From assembly GCF_000620465.1 (NCBI RefSeq), contig NZ_JIBE01000009.1, forward strand, positions 1 to 64,000: a stretch of DNA of 64,000 bases, read 5' to 3'. Positions 43,736 through 52,667 of the stretch are shown here, piece after piece. Within the stretch, counting starts at the first letter, position 1. Every line of letters begins with the position of its first letter. Source of the stretch: Ralstonia sp. UNC404CL21Col (GTDB lineage: Bacteria > Pseudomonadota > Gammaproteobacteria > Burkholderiales > Burkholderiaceae). The notes beneath the pieces are model-generated. The model ran no database searches, was not told the DNA's origin, and worked only from the letters and a program-made list of their open reading frames with translations. A program made the position numbers and the translations under genes.

Positions 43736-44754
43736 GGGCGGTTCTCCTGGAATGTGGTTTCTGAAAGGCGCGTCGATGCGCGCCCCTGATCGAGGAATGC
43801 ACAGAGGTCGGTCCCCACGCGTACGGGGTCTTCCTCCATCGGGATATGGCCGAGCGCCGGGTACATGCGCAGCGTGGCGCCGGGAATGCGGCGGGCGAAT
43901 TCGCCGGCATGCGCGGGCGGGATCCACCGGTCGCGCTGGCCCCAGAGGATGAGCGTGGGCACTCGGATCGAGGCCAGCCCGCTGGTATCGACATCGTCAA
44001 AGCGGAACTTCGGCACCATCTTGCCGATGGCCTGTCGTGCACCGTCGGCATAGAAGAAATCGGCGTAGCGGCGCAGCGTGGGTTCGGACACGCGCGACGG
44101 GTCGCCATACACATCACGCGTGGCGGCGCGGATGATCCCCTCGGGCAGCATCCACGGCGACGTCATCCGCACGCCAATGTGATTGAAGAGATCGATGTAG
44201 ATCGGCAGCTTCATCGGGAAGCCGGCGGAGTCGATCAGCACGAGCTTCTCGACGCGGCCGGGGTGCCGCACGGCAAAATCCCACGACACCATGCCGCCCA
44301 GCGAGTTGCCGATCAGCGTGAGTTTCGACAGGCCGAGCGAATCGACAAACGCATCGATGAAGTCGCGGTACAGCGGCAGCTCCATCGTGCGCGGGCGGCC
44401 CTGTGCATCGCGCAGCGGCCCGGTGATGCCGAACGGCGGCAGGTCGAGCCGGATCACGCGGTAGCGCCGCGTGAGCTGCGGCAGCACGCCATCCCACGTA
44501 TGCAGCGACGCGCCAAAACCGTGGATCAGCAGCAACGTGCCTTCGGCGTTGGCAGCGCCTTCGTCGGTGTAATGCACGCGCGTGCCCATCAACGGCAGGT
44601 AGCGCGATTGCGGCTTGGCGTAGCGTGCGATGAGCACGTCGCGGCCGATGCTGCGCAGGCCGATGCGGCCGGGGCGCAGCATGGCGCGTGCAACGTTGAG
44701 CAGGTTCGCGCGCGGGGGGCTGGCGAACAATTCTCCGGTGGTGGCCGTGTTCAT
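43732..44754 (-). CDS. Alpha/beta-fold hydrolase
   Basis: 340 aa. The oxyanion/nucleophile motif is LIGNSLGGMVSWDFAVRHPG, with Ser as nucleophile; the Asp region is LILWGQRDRWIP and the His region LGHIPMEEDP, giving a complete triad. The N-terminal TLLLIHGFGASLHTWDGVLPQLTRRYRVIRLDLPPFG is typical. In this operon it may hydrolyse the ester or lactone made by the Baeyer-Villiger-type monooxygenase; that is inferred from context. Confidence 0.9.
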   Translation of the reverse strand: MNTATTGELFASPPRANLLNVARAMLRPGRIGLRSIGRDVLIARYAKPQSRYLPLMGTRVHYTDEGAANAEGTLLLIHGFGASLHTWDGVLPQLTRRYRVIRLDLPPFGITGPLRDAQGRPRTMELPLYRDFIDAFVDSLGLSKLTLIGNSLGGMVSWDFAVRHPGRVEKLVLIDSAGFPMKLPIYIDLFNHIGVRMTSPWMLPEGIIRAATRDVYGDPSRVSEPTLRRYADFFYADGARQAIGKMVPKFRFDDVDTSGLASIRVPTLILWGQRDRWIPPAHAGEFARRIPGATLRMYPALGHIPMEEDPVRVGTDLCAFLDQGRASTRLSETTFQENRP

Positions 44755-44764
44755 CGGCGGCCTC

Positions 44765-45655
44765 CTACTTTGCGCGGGCGGTGGCCGGCGCCGTATCGTC
44801 GCGCAGCGCCTTTTTGCGCGTGCGGCGGGCTTCGCGCACGACCAGCGCCTGGTATGCGGCCGGCAGCACGCGGGCCATCACATCGGCGGCGTGGGCGTCG
44901 GGGCCGATCAGCACGCGGCGCTTGTTCTTGCGCACGCCGTCCAGGATTACCTCCGCGGCCTTGTCTGCCGAGGTGATGAAGAACTTCTCGAACTCGGCCT
45001 TGCCCTGCTGTTCGTCGCGCACCAGGAAGCCGTTCATGCTCGGCGAGACGCGGCTCGACTTGGCTATGTTGGTCTTGATGCCGCCCGGATGAACGCACGT
45101 GGCCGACACGCCGCAGTTCATCAGATCCAGTTCCTGGCGCAGCGCCTCGGTGTAGCCGCGCACGGCGTACTTGCTGGCGTTGTAGGCGCCCATTCCGGGT
45201 TGCGCGAAGATGCCGAAGATGCTCGACGTGTTGATGATGTGGCCGTTCCCGGTTGCTTTGAGCAGCGGCAGGAACGCCTTGGTACCGTGCACGACGCCCC
45301 AGAAGTTGATGTTCATGATCCAGGCCAGCTCGTCGTCTTCCATGCCTTCGATCGTGCTGGACAGCGCCACCCCTGCGTTGTTGAAGATGAGGTTGACCTT
45401 GCTGTGCGCGGCCGCCGCTTCTTCGGCCCAGCGGTACACCGCGGCGCGGTCGGCCACGTCGACGGCGTGCGTGGTCACGCGGATGCGGTCGCCTTCATGC
45501 GCGCGCACGAGTTGCAGCGTCTGCGCGAGCGCCGCTTCATTGCGATCGGCCAGCGCGAGGTGGCAGCCTTCGCGCGCCAGCTGCAGCGCCAGCGATCGGC
45601 CCATGCCCGACGCGGCACCCGTGATGGCGGCAACCTGGTTATTGAATGACTTCAT
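44765..45655 (-). CDS. Short-chain dehydrogenase/reductase
   Basis: 296 aa. Classical SDR features: TGAASGMGRSLALQL for cofactor binding, NNAGV, the catalytic Ser in INTSSIFGIFAQPGM, and YNASKYAVRGYTEALRQEL with the YxxxK pair. The C-terminal tail is extended and basic. It probably oxidises an alcohol or reduces a ketone in the pathway of the adjacent monooxygenase. It lies 28 bases after that gene. Confidence 0.93.
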   Translation of the reverse strand: MKSFNNQVAAITGAASGMGRSLALQLAREGCHLALADRNEAALAQTLQLVRAHEGDRIRVTTHAVDVADRAAVYRWAEEAAAAHSKVNLIFNNAGVALSSTIEGMEDDELAWIMNINFWGVVHGTKAFLPLLKATGNGHIINTSSIFGIFAQPGMGAYNASKYAVRGYTEALRQELDLMNCGVSATCVHPGGIKTNIAKSSRVSPSMNGFLVRDEQQGKAEFEKFFITSADKAAEVILDGVRKNKRRVLIGPDAHAADVMARVLPAAYQALVVREARRTRKKALRDDTAPATARAK

Positions 45656-45683
45656 GGCGTGGTCTCCGTGGGGCTGACGCGCG

Positions 45684-47306
45684 TCAGACGCGGTCGAGCG
45701 CTTCTTCGTTGGGGGTGTTTTGGGCGGCCGGCACCGTGCGGGCGGGTACGCGCAGCGGCACACCCTTCGGTACGGTCATGGGGCGCGTGCGGTAATCGGC
45801 CAGCCGGAAATGCGCGGTCGCGCGGCGGAACTGCCACGTGAATCCCGGCCACAGCGTCGTGTTCTTGCCGGTCTTCGGATCGAGATACCAGCTCACGCAA
45901 CCGCCCGCAGACCAGATCGCATTCGACAGCCGCTTCTGGATGCCGTCGTTGAAGCGGCGCTGCACGTCCGGGCGTACGTCGATGGCGGCCACGTTGTGCG
46001 CACGCATCGACTTCAGCGCATCGACGATGTACGCGACCTGCGACTCGATCATGAACACCATCGACGAGTGGCCGAGCCCCGTGTTCGGGCCCACCACCAT
46101 GAAGAAATTCGGGAAGCCGGACACGGTGGTGCCCAGGTAGGCCTCGGCGCCGTGCTTGTCCCACATGTCGACAATGTCCACGCCCTGGCTCCCGAGCAGC
46201 ACACCGCGCGGGAACGGGTCCGTTGCGTGAAAGCCCGTGCCGAAGATCAGGCAATCGACTTCGCGCCGCGTGCCGTCGGTGGTAACGATGGCGTTGGGCT
46301 CGACGCGTGCGATGCCCGAGGTGATCACGTCGACGTTCTCGCGCGTGAGCGCCGGGTAATAGTCGTTCGAGATCAGGATGCGCTTGCAGCCGATGGTGTA
46401 GTCCGGCGTGACCTTCTCGCGCAGCACGGGGTCGGCAATGCGGCGCTTGATGTGGCCGCGCGCCATGCGCTCCACCGCCTTCATCAACTTCGGATGGATC
46501 ACAAAGCCCAGCACGCGCGACTCCAGCATCCAGTAGATGCCGGTACGCATCAGCTTTTGCGTGAACGGCAGGTGGCGGAACAGCCAATGCTCGGCGCGCG
46601 ACACCTTGCGGTCGGGCTTGGGCAGGATCCACGGCGGCGTGCGCTGATACAGGTCGAGCCGGCCGACCTTCGGCGCAATCTGCGGCACGAACTGGATGGT
46701 CGACGCGCCGGTGCCGATCACGGCGACGCGCTTGCCGCGCAGGTCGTAATCGTGTTCCCAGAGCTGCGAATGGAAGGCCTTGCCCTGGAAGGTCTCGATG
46801 CCGGGAATGTTCGGCCAGGCCGGACGGCTCAGGCCGCCCATGCCGGAGATCAGCGTGCGTGCACGGTAGCGGCGGCCGTCGGCCATCTCTAGGTTCCACA
46901 CGCCTGCAGCGTCGTCGAACGCCGCGCGCGCCAACTCGTGATGGAAGCGCACATGCGGGCGCACGCCAAATTCATCGGTGCAGCGCTCTAGATACGCGCG
47001 GATTTCCGGTTGCGGCGAATACATGCGCGACCAGTCCGGATTGGGCGCGAACGAAAACGAATACAGGTGCGATTGCACATCGCACGCGCAGCCGGGGTAA
47101 TGGTTGTCGCGCCACGTGCCCCCGACGGAGCCCGCCTTCTCGAAGACGAGGAAGTTGTCGATGCCGTGCTGCTTGAGCTGGATCGCCATGCCCAGGCCGG
47201 CAAAGCCCGTCCCGATGATGGCGGCATCGATCAGGGGCGGGGCGTCAGCGTTGTGCGGGGCCGATGCAAAGGCGTCGGCGCGCGGGAAGTCGGTCCGTGC
47301 GTTCAC
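45684..47306 (-). CDS. Flavin-containing monooxygenase, Baeyer-Villiger type
   Basis: About 540 aa. An N-terminal FAD-binding motif IIGTGFAGLGMAIQLKQHG, the Baeyer-Villiger signature FQGKAFHSQLWEHD (FxGxxxHxxxW), and a second nucleotide site VAVIGTGASTIQFVPQIAP for NADPH are all in place. It inserts oxygen next to a carbonyl, making esters or lactones, or oxidises other lipophilic compounds as AlmA-like enzymes do. The start is GTG 47306 with GGAG about eight bases upstream; ATG/other starts up to 47330 are possible. It is the first gene of a four-gene operon. Confidence 0.92.
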   Translation of the reverse strand: MNARTDFPRADAFASAPHNADAPPLIDAAIIGTGFAGLGMAIQLKQHGIDNFLVFEKAGSVGGTWRDNHYPGCACDVQSHLYSFSFAPNPDWSRMYSPQPEIRAYLERCTDEFGVRPHVRFHHELARAAFDDAAGVWNLEMADGRRYRARTLISGMGGLSRPAWPNIPGIETFQGKAFHSQLWEHDYDLRGKRVAVIGTGASTIQFVPQIAPKVGRLDLYQRTPPWILPKPDRKVSRAEHWLFRHLPFTQKLMRTGIYWMLESRVLGFVIHPKLMKAVERMARGHIKRRIADPVLREKVTPDYTIGCKRILISNDYYPALTRENVDVITSGIARVEPNAIVTTDGTRREVDCLIFGTGFHATDPFPRGVLLGSQGVDIVDMWDKHGAEAYLGTTVSGFPNFFMVVGPNTGLGHSSMVFMIESQVAYIVDALKSMRAHNVAAIDVRPDVQRRFNDGIQKRLSNAIWSAGGCVSWYLDPKTGKNTTLWPGFTWQFRRATAHFRLADYRTRPMTVPKGVPLRVPARTVPAAQNTPNEEALDRV

Positions 47307-47345
47307 GTGGTGTCTCCGTGGGCACCACATGGGCGCCTCTTAATG

Positions 47346-47363
47346 TGACATTGGTCGATGTCA
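47346..47363. promoter_or_regulatory. Inverted repeat upstream of the monooxygenase operon
   Basis: Perfect repeat TGACAT-N6-ATGTCA, ending 40 bases before the monooxygenase start. A candidate operator in the operon promoter region. Confidence 0.5.
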
Positions 47364-47388
47364 TCGTAGGAGGCTGCCCCGACCGAGT

Positions 47389-47402
47389 CAATCGGCCGAT
47401 TG
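47389..47402. promoter_or_regulatory. 14-bp palindrome upstream of the monooxygenase operon
   Basis: Uninterrupted palindrome CAATCGGCCGATTG, 83 bases before the monooxygenase start. TetR-type and similar regulators bind sites of this form, but the adjacent regulator is MerR-type and lies at the other end of the operon. Confidence 0.45.
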
Positions 47403-47451
47403 GAACGGTTCATCTAAAAGCGGCGCATGCACCGCTTGAAACGGTTTTCCC

Positions 47452-50400
47452 TTATGAATCCGTCACTTGCGTGCGGTGCACAACGTCGGTGGCGCCGGAT
47501 CCGAAGGCGCTTAGCAATCCGTTGATGTGCGCCAGGAGACTCATCGTGCGCGCGCCGGCTGCGCGGATGGCGTTCGCACTGCCGTCCTGCAAGGCATGGC
47601 GGAAGGCCTCTGCCACGGCGTCCACGCCCGGGTTGTGCAACAGCGCGAGGGCGCCACCGGTGCGATGGGCCCAACGGCGCAGTGCTGCAAGGTCCATTGC
47701 ATCGAGCAGCGGCTGGAGGCGCTGGGCGTCATCGGCCAGCGACGAAAGGAAGACCTGCGCCAAACCGACCGCGGCAGGGTCCGTTCCCAGCGCCGCGTGC
47801 AGGTCGTCGAGCGAGAGGGTGGGCGGCTCCTCCTCGGCCGCGCCGGCGCCTGCGGGGGCGTCAGCGCTCCACAGCGCAGACAGCGCTTCCTGCAGCGTCG
47901 CGAGCGTGGTCGGCTTCAGCAGGCTGGCGTCCATGCCGACGGCGCGGCAGCGTGCGTGCTCCTCGGCCAGCGTCGTTGCGGTGATGGCGATGATCGGCAG
48001 GCGAGGGCCGTCGCCCTCTTCGTGGCGGATATGCCGGGCCAGATCGAAGCCGTCCATGCGCGGCATGTGGCAATCCGTGAGCAACGCGTCGAAACGGTGT
48101 TCGTGCAGACGTTCGAGCGCGACCACGCCATCTTCCGCCAGCGTTACGCGATAGCCCAGCAAGCGGAGTTGCTTGGCGATCAGTTCGCGGTTGATCGGAT
48201 GGTCTTCCGCCACGAGGATATGTGCACCGGGCGCTTCCGCAGGCGCGGCGGCCGGCGGTGTGTGGGCCGCCACGGAGGCCATGTGCGCATGCCCGGCTCG
48301 CCGCAGCGCGTGCTCGCACGCCCGCACGAATGCGTGCCAGTTCAGCGGATTGACGCTCAGCGCGTTGCCCGGTTCGTCGTAGCCGGCATCGGAGGTGATA
48401 CGGACCGCGCGACCCTGCGCCTGCGCCGTCGCGGAGAGGAGAATGTCGGCGTCGGCAGCAGCTGCGGGCTGCAGCCCGGCGGCGATCGCCAACTGCGTAA
48501 GGTTGTGCCGTACGGCCGCATCTTCCACGTCGATGGCAACGCTGTGCCCCGCCAGCTGCGGCAACGCATACCGCGCCTGCAGCACAGGCACGGCCAGCCG
48601 CAGCGTGACGGCCGTGCCGTGTCCCGGGGCGCTTTCCATGAACAGTTCGCCGCCCATCAGGCCGGCGAGCTGACGAGAGATCGCCAGGCCCAGGCCGGTG
48701 CCGCCGTAGCGTCGCGTGGTCGAGCGCTCGGCCTGCACGAACGGCGCGAACAGCGTGGCCTGTACCGCCGGCGAGATCCCGATGCCCGTATCCGTGACGG
48801 AGATGATGAGATGCGCCGTGTCGTCGGTGACGCGCGCGCATTCTGCTGAAAGGCGCACGCTTCCGGTGTCGGTGAACTTGATGGCGTTGGAGAGCAGGTT
48901 GAACAGGATCTGGCGTAGACGAATGCTGTCGACCGAGACGCTGGCCGGCACGTCGGCGGCCACAGTCACATGCACCGCCAGCGATTTTTCGTGTGCGCGG
49001 CTCGCCAGCAAGCCCACCGTGCCGTCAAAGACCTCGCGCAGGTCCGTGGCTGCCGGCGAGATGTCCAGACGCCCAGCCTCGACCTTTGCGTAATCGAGGA
49101 TGTCATCGAGGATATGCAGCAGCGCGCGCCCCGAATCCTGCACCAGAGAGACCATCTGCTTCTGCTCGCCCTCAAGCTTCGTCTGCTGCAGCAGTTCGAC
49201 CAGGCCCAGCACACCGTTCATGGGCGTGCGGATTTCGTGGCTCATCATGGCCAGGAAGCGATCCTTTGCGTGCAGCGCCGATTCCGCAGCGTTCTTGGCG
49301 GCTTCCAGCGCATCGGCCTGCTCGCGCTCCGTGGTGACATCGCTCAGATAGCCGTTCCAGACCGTGCGGCCGTCGGCCTCGCGGTGCGGAATCGAACGCG
49401 CGTGCAACCAGCGCACCGCACCGTCTTCGCAGACGTGGCGGAATTGCTGGTCGAACGGTGTCAGCTGTTGCGCCGAGACGAGCACCGTGTCGATCATGCG
49501 TTGCCGGTCGTCTTCATGAATCAGCCGCGCGGGCGTGGACAGGTAGCCCAGCAGATCTTGCGGGCGCGCGCCCAGCGTTTCGTGAGCTTTGCCTGCCACG
49601 TAGGTGATGCGCCCCTGCGTCTGGCCGGGCAGCAGTTCGAACTGGTAGACCAGCGCCGGCAGCGACTCCGTCACCTCGCGCAGGCGCTGCTCCAGGCGTT
49701 CGGCACGCGCCTGCGCTTCGCGGATCTCGCTGATGTCGACCAGCGAGGCGACGGTCCCCGCGGGTTGTCCATCCGACAGGTGCAACGGCTCAATCCAGTA
49801 CAGCACGTTGCGCGATTGGCCGTCTGGCGTGTCGATGACGAGTTCTTCGCGCGTGCTTTCGCTGGTCTCCACGGCGCGCTGGTTGATCTCGGACAACGGC
49901 GACGCATCGCTGACCGAATACAGCCCCAGCTCCTGCGCCGTGCGGCCGAGCAGGGATGCGCGTGTTCGGCCAAACATGTTGCAGAACGCCGCATTCACCG
50001 CAACGTAGCGGTGGCCGGCGTCTTTGGCGACAAGCGGAAACGGCACGGCTTCCATCAGCGCGCGCTGGAAGCTCAGTTGCCGGGCGAGGGATTCTTCGGC
50101 GCAGCGGCGCTGATGATTTTCGCGGCGCAGCTGCATCTGCTTGATGAAGAGCGCCACCAGTGCCGCCAGCACCAGCGCGGCCACCGGCCCAAACTTGCCG
50201 AGCACGGCCGATGCCGACGGGCCCAGCTGGTAGCTGACCGACAGCCACTTGTTGCGGATGCTGACCTGCTCGCCTTCGGGCATGGCGAACAGCGCGCGGT
50301 TGATGAGTGGAACCAGTGCGGCGTATCGGGCCGCCACGCCCACGCCGATGCTCTCGGTCGTGTTGGCCGAGCCCGTGACCTTCAGCTCGCCGGGAAAATG

Positions 50401-51759
50401 ATGGCGGATCAGCGCGTCAGCCACAGGCAGGTTGATGATGGTGAAATCGGCTTTGCCGCTTGCCACCATAGACAGCGCGTCGTTGACTGAACCAGCCGCC
50501 ACGAGGCGGATTTTCGGCACGTTTTGGTGCAAGAGCGCGGTCAGCGTATCGCTGGCGGGCAGTGCGACTGTCTTGCCGGAAAGCTCGGGCAACGCTGCCA
50601 CAGTCAACGCATCGTTGCGCCCGACGACAACCAGAGGCGTGGCGTCGATGGGCTGCGTGAGCGTAAATCCAGCTGGGCGCGCGTCCTGATCTGACATGCC
50701 GAGCAAGATGTCGACCTCGCCATTGCGCGCCTTGTCGAGTGCGTCGGCCCAGTCACGCACGGCGACGCGCTCGAAGTGCAGGCCCAGCGTTCGCGAGAGG
50801 AAATTCTGGTACTCCGGGAAGATGCCGAGCAGGCCACCGCTCGTGTCGTCAAATGTGTACGGCATGTAGTCCGGGTCGGCTGCGTACCGCAACGGGGGCA
50901 GTGATGCCAGCATGGTGCGCTCCTCGTCAGACAATTGCAGTGCCACGGTCGACGTACCGCCCTGTGTGATCCAACGCGCGCGAAGTTGGCTCATCGTGGT
51001 GTCAGGCAACTGCGCGAGATGGCGATCCAGATGGCGAATCAGCGTCGCTTGATCCCGAGGCGCGGCAAAATGGAGCGCATCGACCTGCTGGTTTGCAAGC
51101 TGCACGATGGATAGTTCCCGGTAGCGCGGCCGCGCCATCAACGCCCGTGTGGGATACGTTATGCCAACGTAGACGTCGACCGTCTTGTCGAGCACGGCGT
51201 CCAAAGCGTCGGCTGCTGTGGGGCTGCTCTTCAGCACGATGTTCGGGTGTTGATGGGCCAGCTCTTGCTCGAGTGAAGAGCCTTGCTCTACCGCAACGCG
51301 AACGCCCGCCCCGAAGGGGTTCTGCGCAATGTCGGTGTTTTCTGTGCGCGCGACCACTGCGGTGGGGCGTTCCAGATACGGCGCCGAATACTCGAGGCAA
51401 TGGTCGTATTGAGAGCGCGGTGCCACACTCATGATGATGTCGACATCGCCGCGACATGCCGCATTCAGAAGCTCGTCGCGCCGCGCGAATACCCGAGGGA
51501 CCACACGCACCTGGTCGTGTGGGACCAACTGCATGAGGAGATCGCCCGAGAAGCCACTCAGCCGGTCCGCTTCAATCCCTTCCAGCGGCATCATCGCGTT
51601 GCCGATAACCCCCACGATGAGCGTCGGCGGGAAGTGGGCGAATCGATATGCCTGTCCGTGCGCAGCGTCGTCGGTATCGTTTGGGGGTGCGCCGCCGCCC
51701 CACCACACAAGGATGGCCGCACAGATGAGGGCGGATACCGCGAAGAGGGAACGCCTCAT
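47452..51759 (-). CDS. BvgS-like hybrid sensor histidine kinase
   Basis: 1435 aa. A short N-terminal hydrophobic segment is followed by two periplasmic SBP_bac_3 (venus-flytrap) domains (about 45-280 and 285-515), a membrane span near 525-545 and two PAS regions (about 570-690 and 700-820). The histidine kinase core has His near 841 (FLAMMSHEIRTPMNG), and the ATPase domain shows GGTGLGLAIS. A receiver follows with Asp near 1229 (LLTDCHMPRMDG), then a C-terminal HPt domain with His near 1365 (WAHRTGGALALL). The His-Asp-His relay would feed the BvgA-like regulator encoded four bases upstream of its start. The signal is unknown. Confidence 0.93.
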   Translation of the reverse strand: MRRSLFAVSALICAAILVWWGGGAPPNDTDDAAHGQAYRFAHFPPTLIVGVIGNAMMPLEGIEADRLSGFSGDLLMQLVPHDQVRVVPRVFARRDELLNAACRGDVDIIMSVAPRSQYDHCLEYSAPYLERPTAVVARTENTDIAQNPFGAGVRVAVEQGSSLEQELAHQHPNIVLKSSPTAADALDAVLDKTVDVYVGITYPTRALMARPRYRELSIVQLANQQVDALHFAAPRDQATLIRHLDRHLAQLPDTTMSQLRARWITQGGTSTVALQLSDEERTMLASLPPLRYAADPDYMPYTFDDTSGGLLGIFPEYQNFLSRTLGLHFERVAVRDWADALDKARNGEVDILLGMSDQDARPAGFTLTQPIDATPLVVVGRNDALTVAALPELSGKTVALPASDTLTALLHQNVPKIRLVAAGSVNDALSMVASGKADFTIINLPVADALIRHHFPGELKVTGSANTTESIGVGVAARYAALVPLINRALFAMPEGEQVSIRNKWLSVSYQLGPSASAVLGKFGPVAALVLAALVALFIKQMQLRRENHQRRCAEESLARQLSFQRALMEAVPFPLVAKDAGHRYVAVNAAFCNMFGRTRASLLGRTAQELGLYSVSDASPLSEINQRAVETSESTREELVIDTPDGQSRNVLYWIEPLHLSDGQPAGTVASLVDISEIREAQARAERLEQRLREVTESLPALVYQFELLPGQTQGRITYVAGKAHETLGARPQDLLGYLSTPARLIHEDDRQRMIDTVLVSAQQLTPFDQQFRHVCEDGAVRWLHARSIPHREADGRTVWNGYLSDVTTEREQADALEAAKNAAESALHAKDRFLAMMSHEIRTPMNGVLGLVELLQQTKLEGEQKQMVSLVQDSGRALLHILDDILDYAKVEAGRLDISPAATDLREVFDGTVGLLASRAHEKSLAVHVTVAADVPASVSVDSIRLRQILFNLLSNAIKFTDTGSVRLSAECARVTDDTAHLIISVTDTGIGISPAVQATLFAPFVQAERSTTRRYGGTGLGLAISRQLAGLMGGELFMESAPGHGTAVTLRLAVPVLQARYALPQLAGHSVAIDVEDAAVRHNLTQLAIAAGLQPAAAADADILLSATAQAQGRAVRITSDAGYDEPGNALSVNPLNWHAFVRACEHALRRAGHAHMASVAAHTPPAAAPAEAPGAHILVAEDHPINRELIAKQLRLLGYRVTLAEDGVVALERLHEHRFDALLTDCHMPRMDGFDLARHIRHEEGDGPRLPIIAITATTLAEEHARCRAVGMDASLLKPTTLATLQEALSALWSADAPAGAGAAEEEPPTLSLDDLHAALGTDPAAVGLAQVFLSSLADDAQRLQPLLDAMDLAALRRWAHRTGGALALLHNPGVDAVAEAFRHALQDGSANAIRAAGARTMSLLAHINGLLSAFGSGATDVVHRTQVTDS

Positions 51760-51763
51760 CCGC

Positions 51764-52429
51764 TCAGGCCTCGCCGCTGCCAAGCAGCCCGTGGCGCACG
51801 GCAAAATCGAACAGCGCCGCCTCGGTGCCGAGTTGCAGCTTGCGCATGGCGGCCTGCTTCTGTGCGCTGATGGTCTTGACGCTGCGGTTGAGTTGCACGG
51901 CAATCTCGCTGACCGTCTTGCCGGTCACGTACATGCGCAGCACTTCCAATTCGCGCTTGCCGAGCTTGTTGATCGGGTCGTCGGTGGGAAGCGGTTCGAG
52001 CGTGCGGCGGATCAGCTTGGCATCGAGTTGCGGCGAAAGGTAGATGCGGTCGGTCACCGCCGCCAGCATGCCTTCGAGGATGTGTCGCGGCTCGTCGGAT
52101 TTGCTGACGATGACTTTGATACCCGCGCGCAGGATGTTGCTCACCAGGACGCGGGTCTCCAGCATGGTGAGCACCATCACGCGCAGATCGGGGTGGCGGC
52201 GCGCGAGAAATTCGAGCAGAAAGATGCCGTCGCCATAGCGGCTGCTTGGCATGGCGTAGTCGGTGATGGCGAGGTCGCAGCGCACGCGGCCCAGCACGGC
52301 GAGCAACTCATCGGCGTTGCCGGCTTCCCCCACCACCTCGAACCCTTCGACCGACGAGACGAGATGCCGCACGGCGGCCACCACGCCGGGGTGGTCATCT
52401 GCAATGACGAGTTGAATGGGGGTTTGCAT
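51764..52429 (-). CDS. BvgA-like NarL/FixJ-family response regulator
   Basis: 221 aa. The receiver domain has Asp 57 (DLAITDYAMPSS), and the C-terminal LuxR-type HTH (INKLGKRELEVLRMYVTGKTVSEIAVQLNRSVKTISAQKQAAMRKLQLG) matches BvgA/EvgA-type proteins. ATG 52429 with GGAG upstream gives the family length; the longer frame is not supported. It is the first gene of the pair with the hybrid kinase and is divergent from a cation efflux gene, which might be among its targets. Confidence 0.93.
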   Translation of the reverse strand: MQTPIQLVIADDHPGVVAAVRHLVSSVEGFEVVGEAGNADELLAVLGRVRCDLAITDYAMPSSRYGDGIFLLEFLARRHPDLRVMVLTMLETRVLVSNILRAGIKVIVSKSDEPRHILEGMLAAVTDRIYLSPQLDAKLIRRTLEPLPTDDPINKLGKRELEVLRMYVTGKTVSEIAVQLNRSVKTISAQKQAAMRKLQLGTEAALFDFAVRHGLLGSGEA

Positions 52430-52667
52430 GTCGACGTGTCTCCAGCGTGTAACGTGCGGCAACGTGTTTGCCGCATTGCTGAGAATCGCCGATGCAGAAA
52501 GCGCAGAACATCGGAAAAGTCTTATTAATGCGCCTCGATCTGCGCTCTTCTGGTGCAAATTTGTCGCAGCGCGTTGTGATCGTGGCCATCGGTTCGAACC
52601 GAATCGGCGCGTCACTGCGTGGCACAATGTTCGCGATGTCTTTCCCCGCCTCAGCACGCCGATTTCC

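Noticed and set aside
47527-48849. 440-codon plus-strand frame inside the hybrid kinase gene
   Set aside because: It is the opposite strand of a well-conserved BvgS-like gene; no independent motif.
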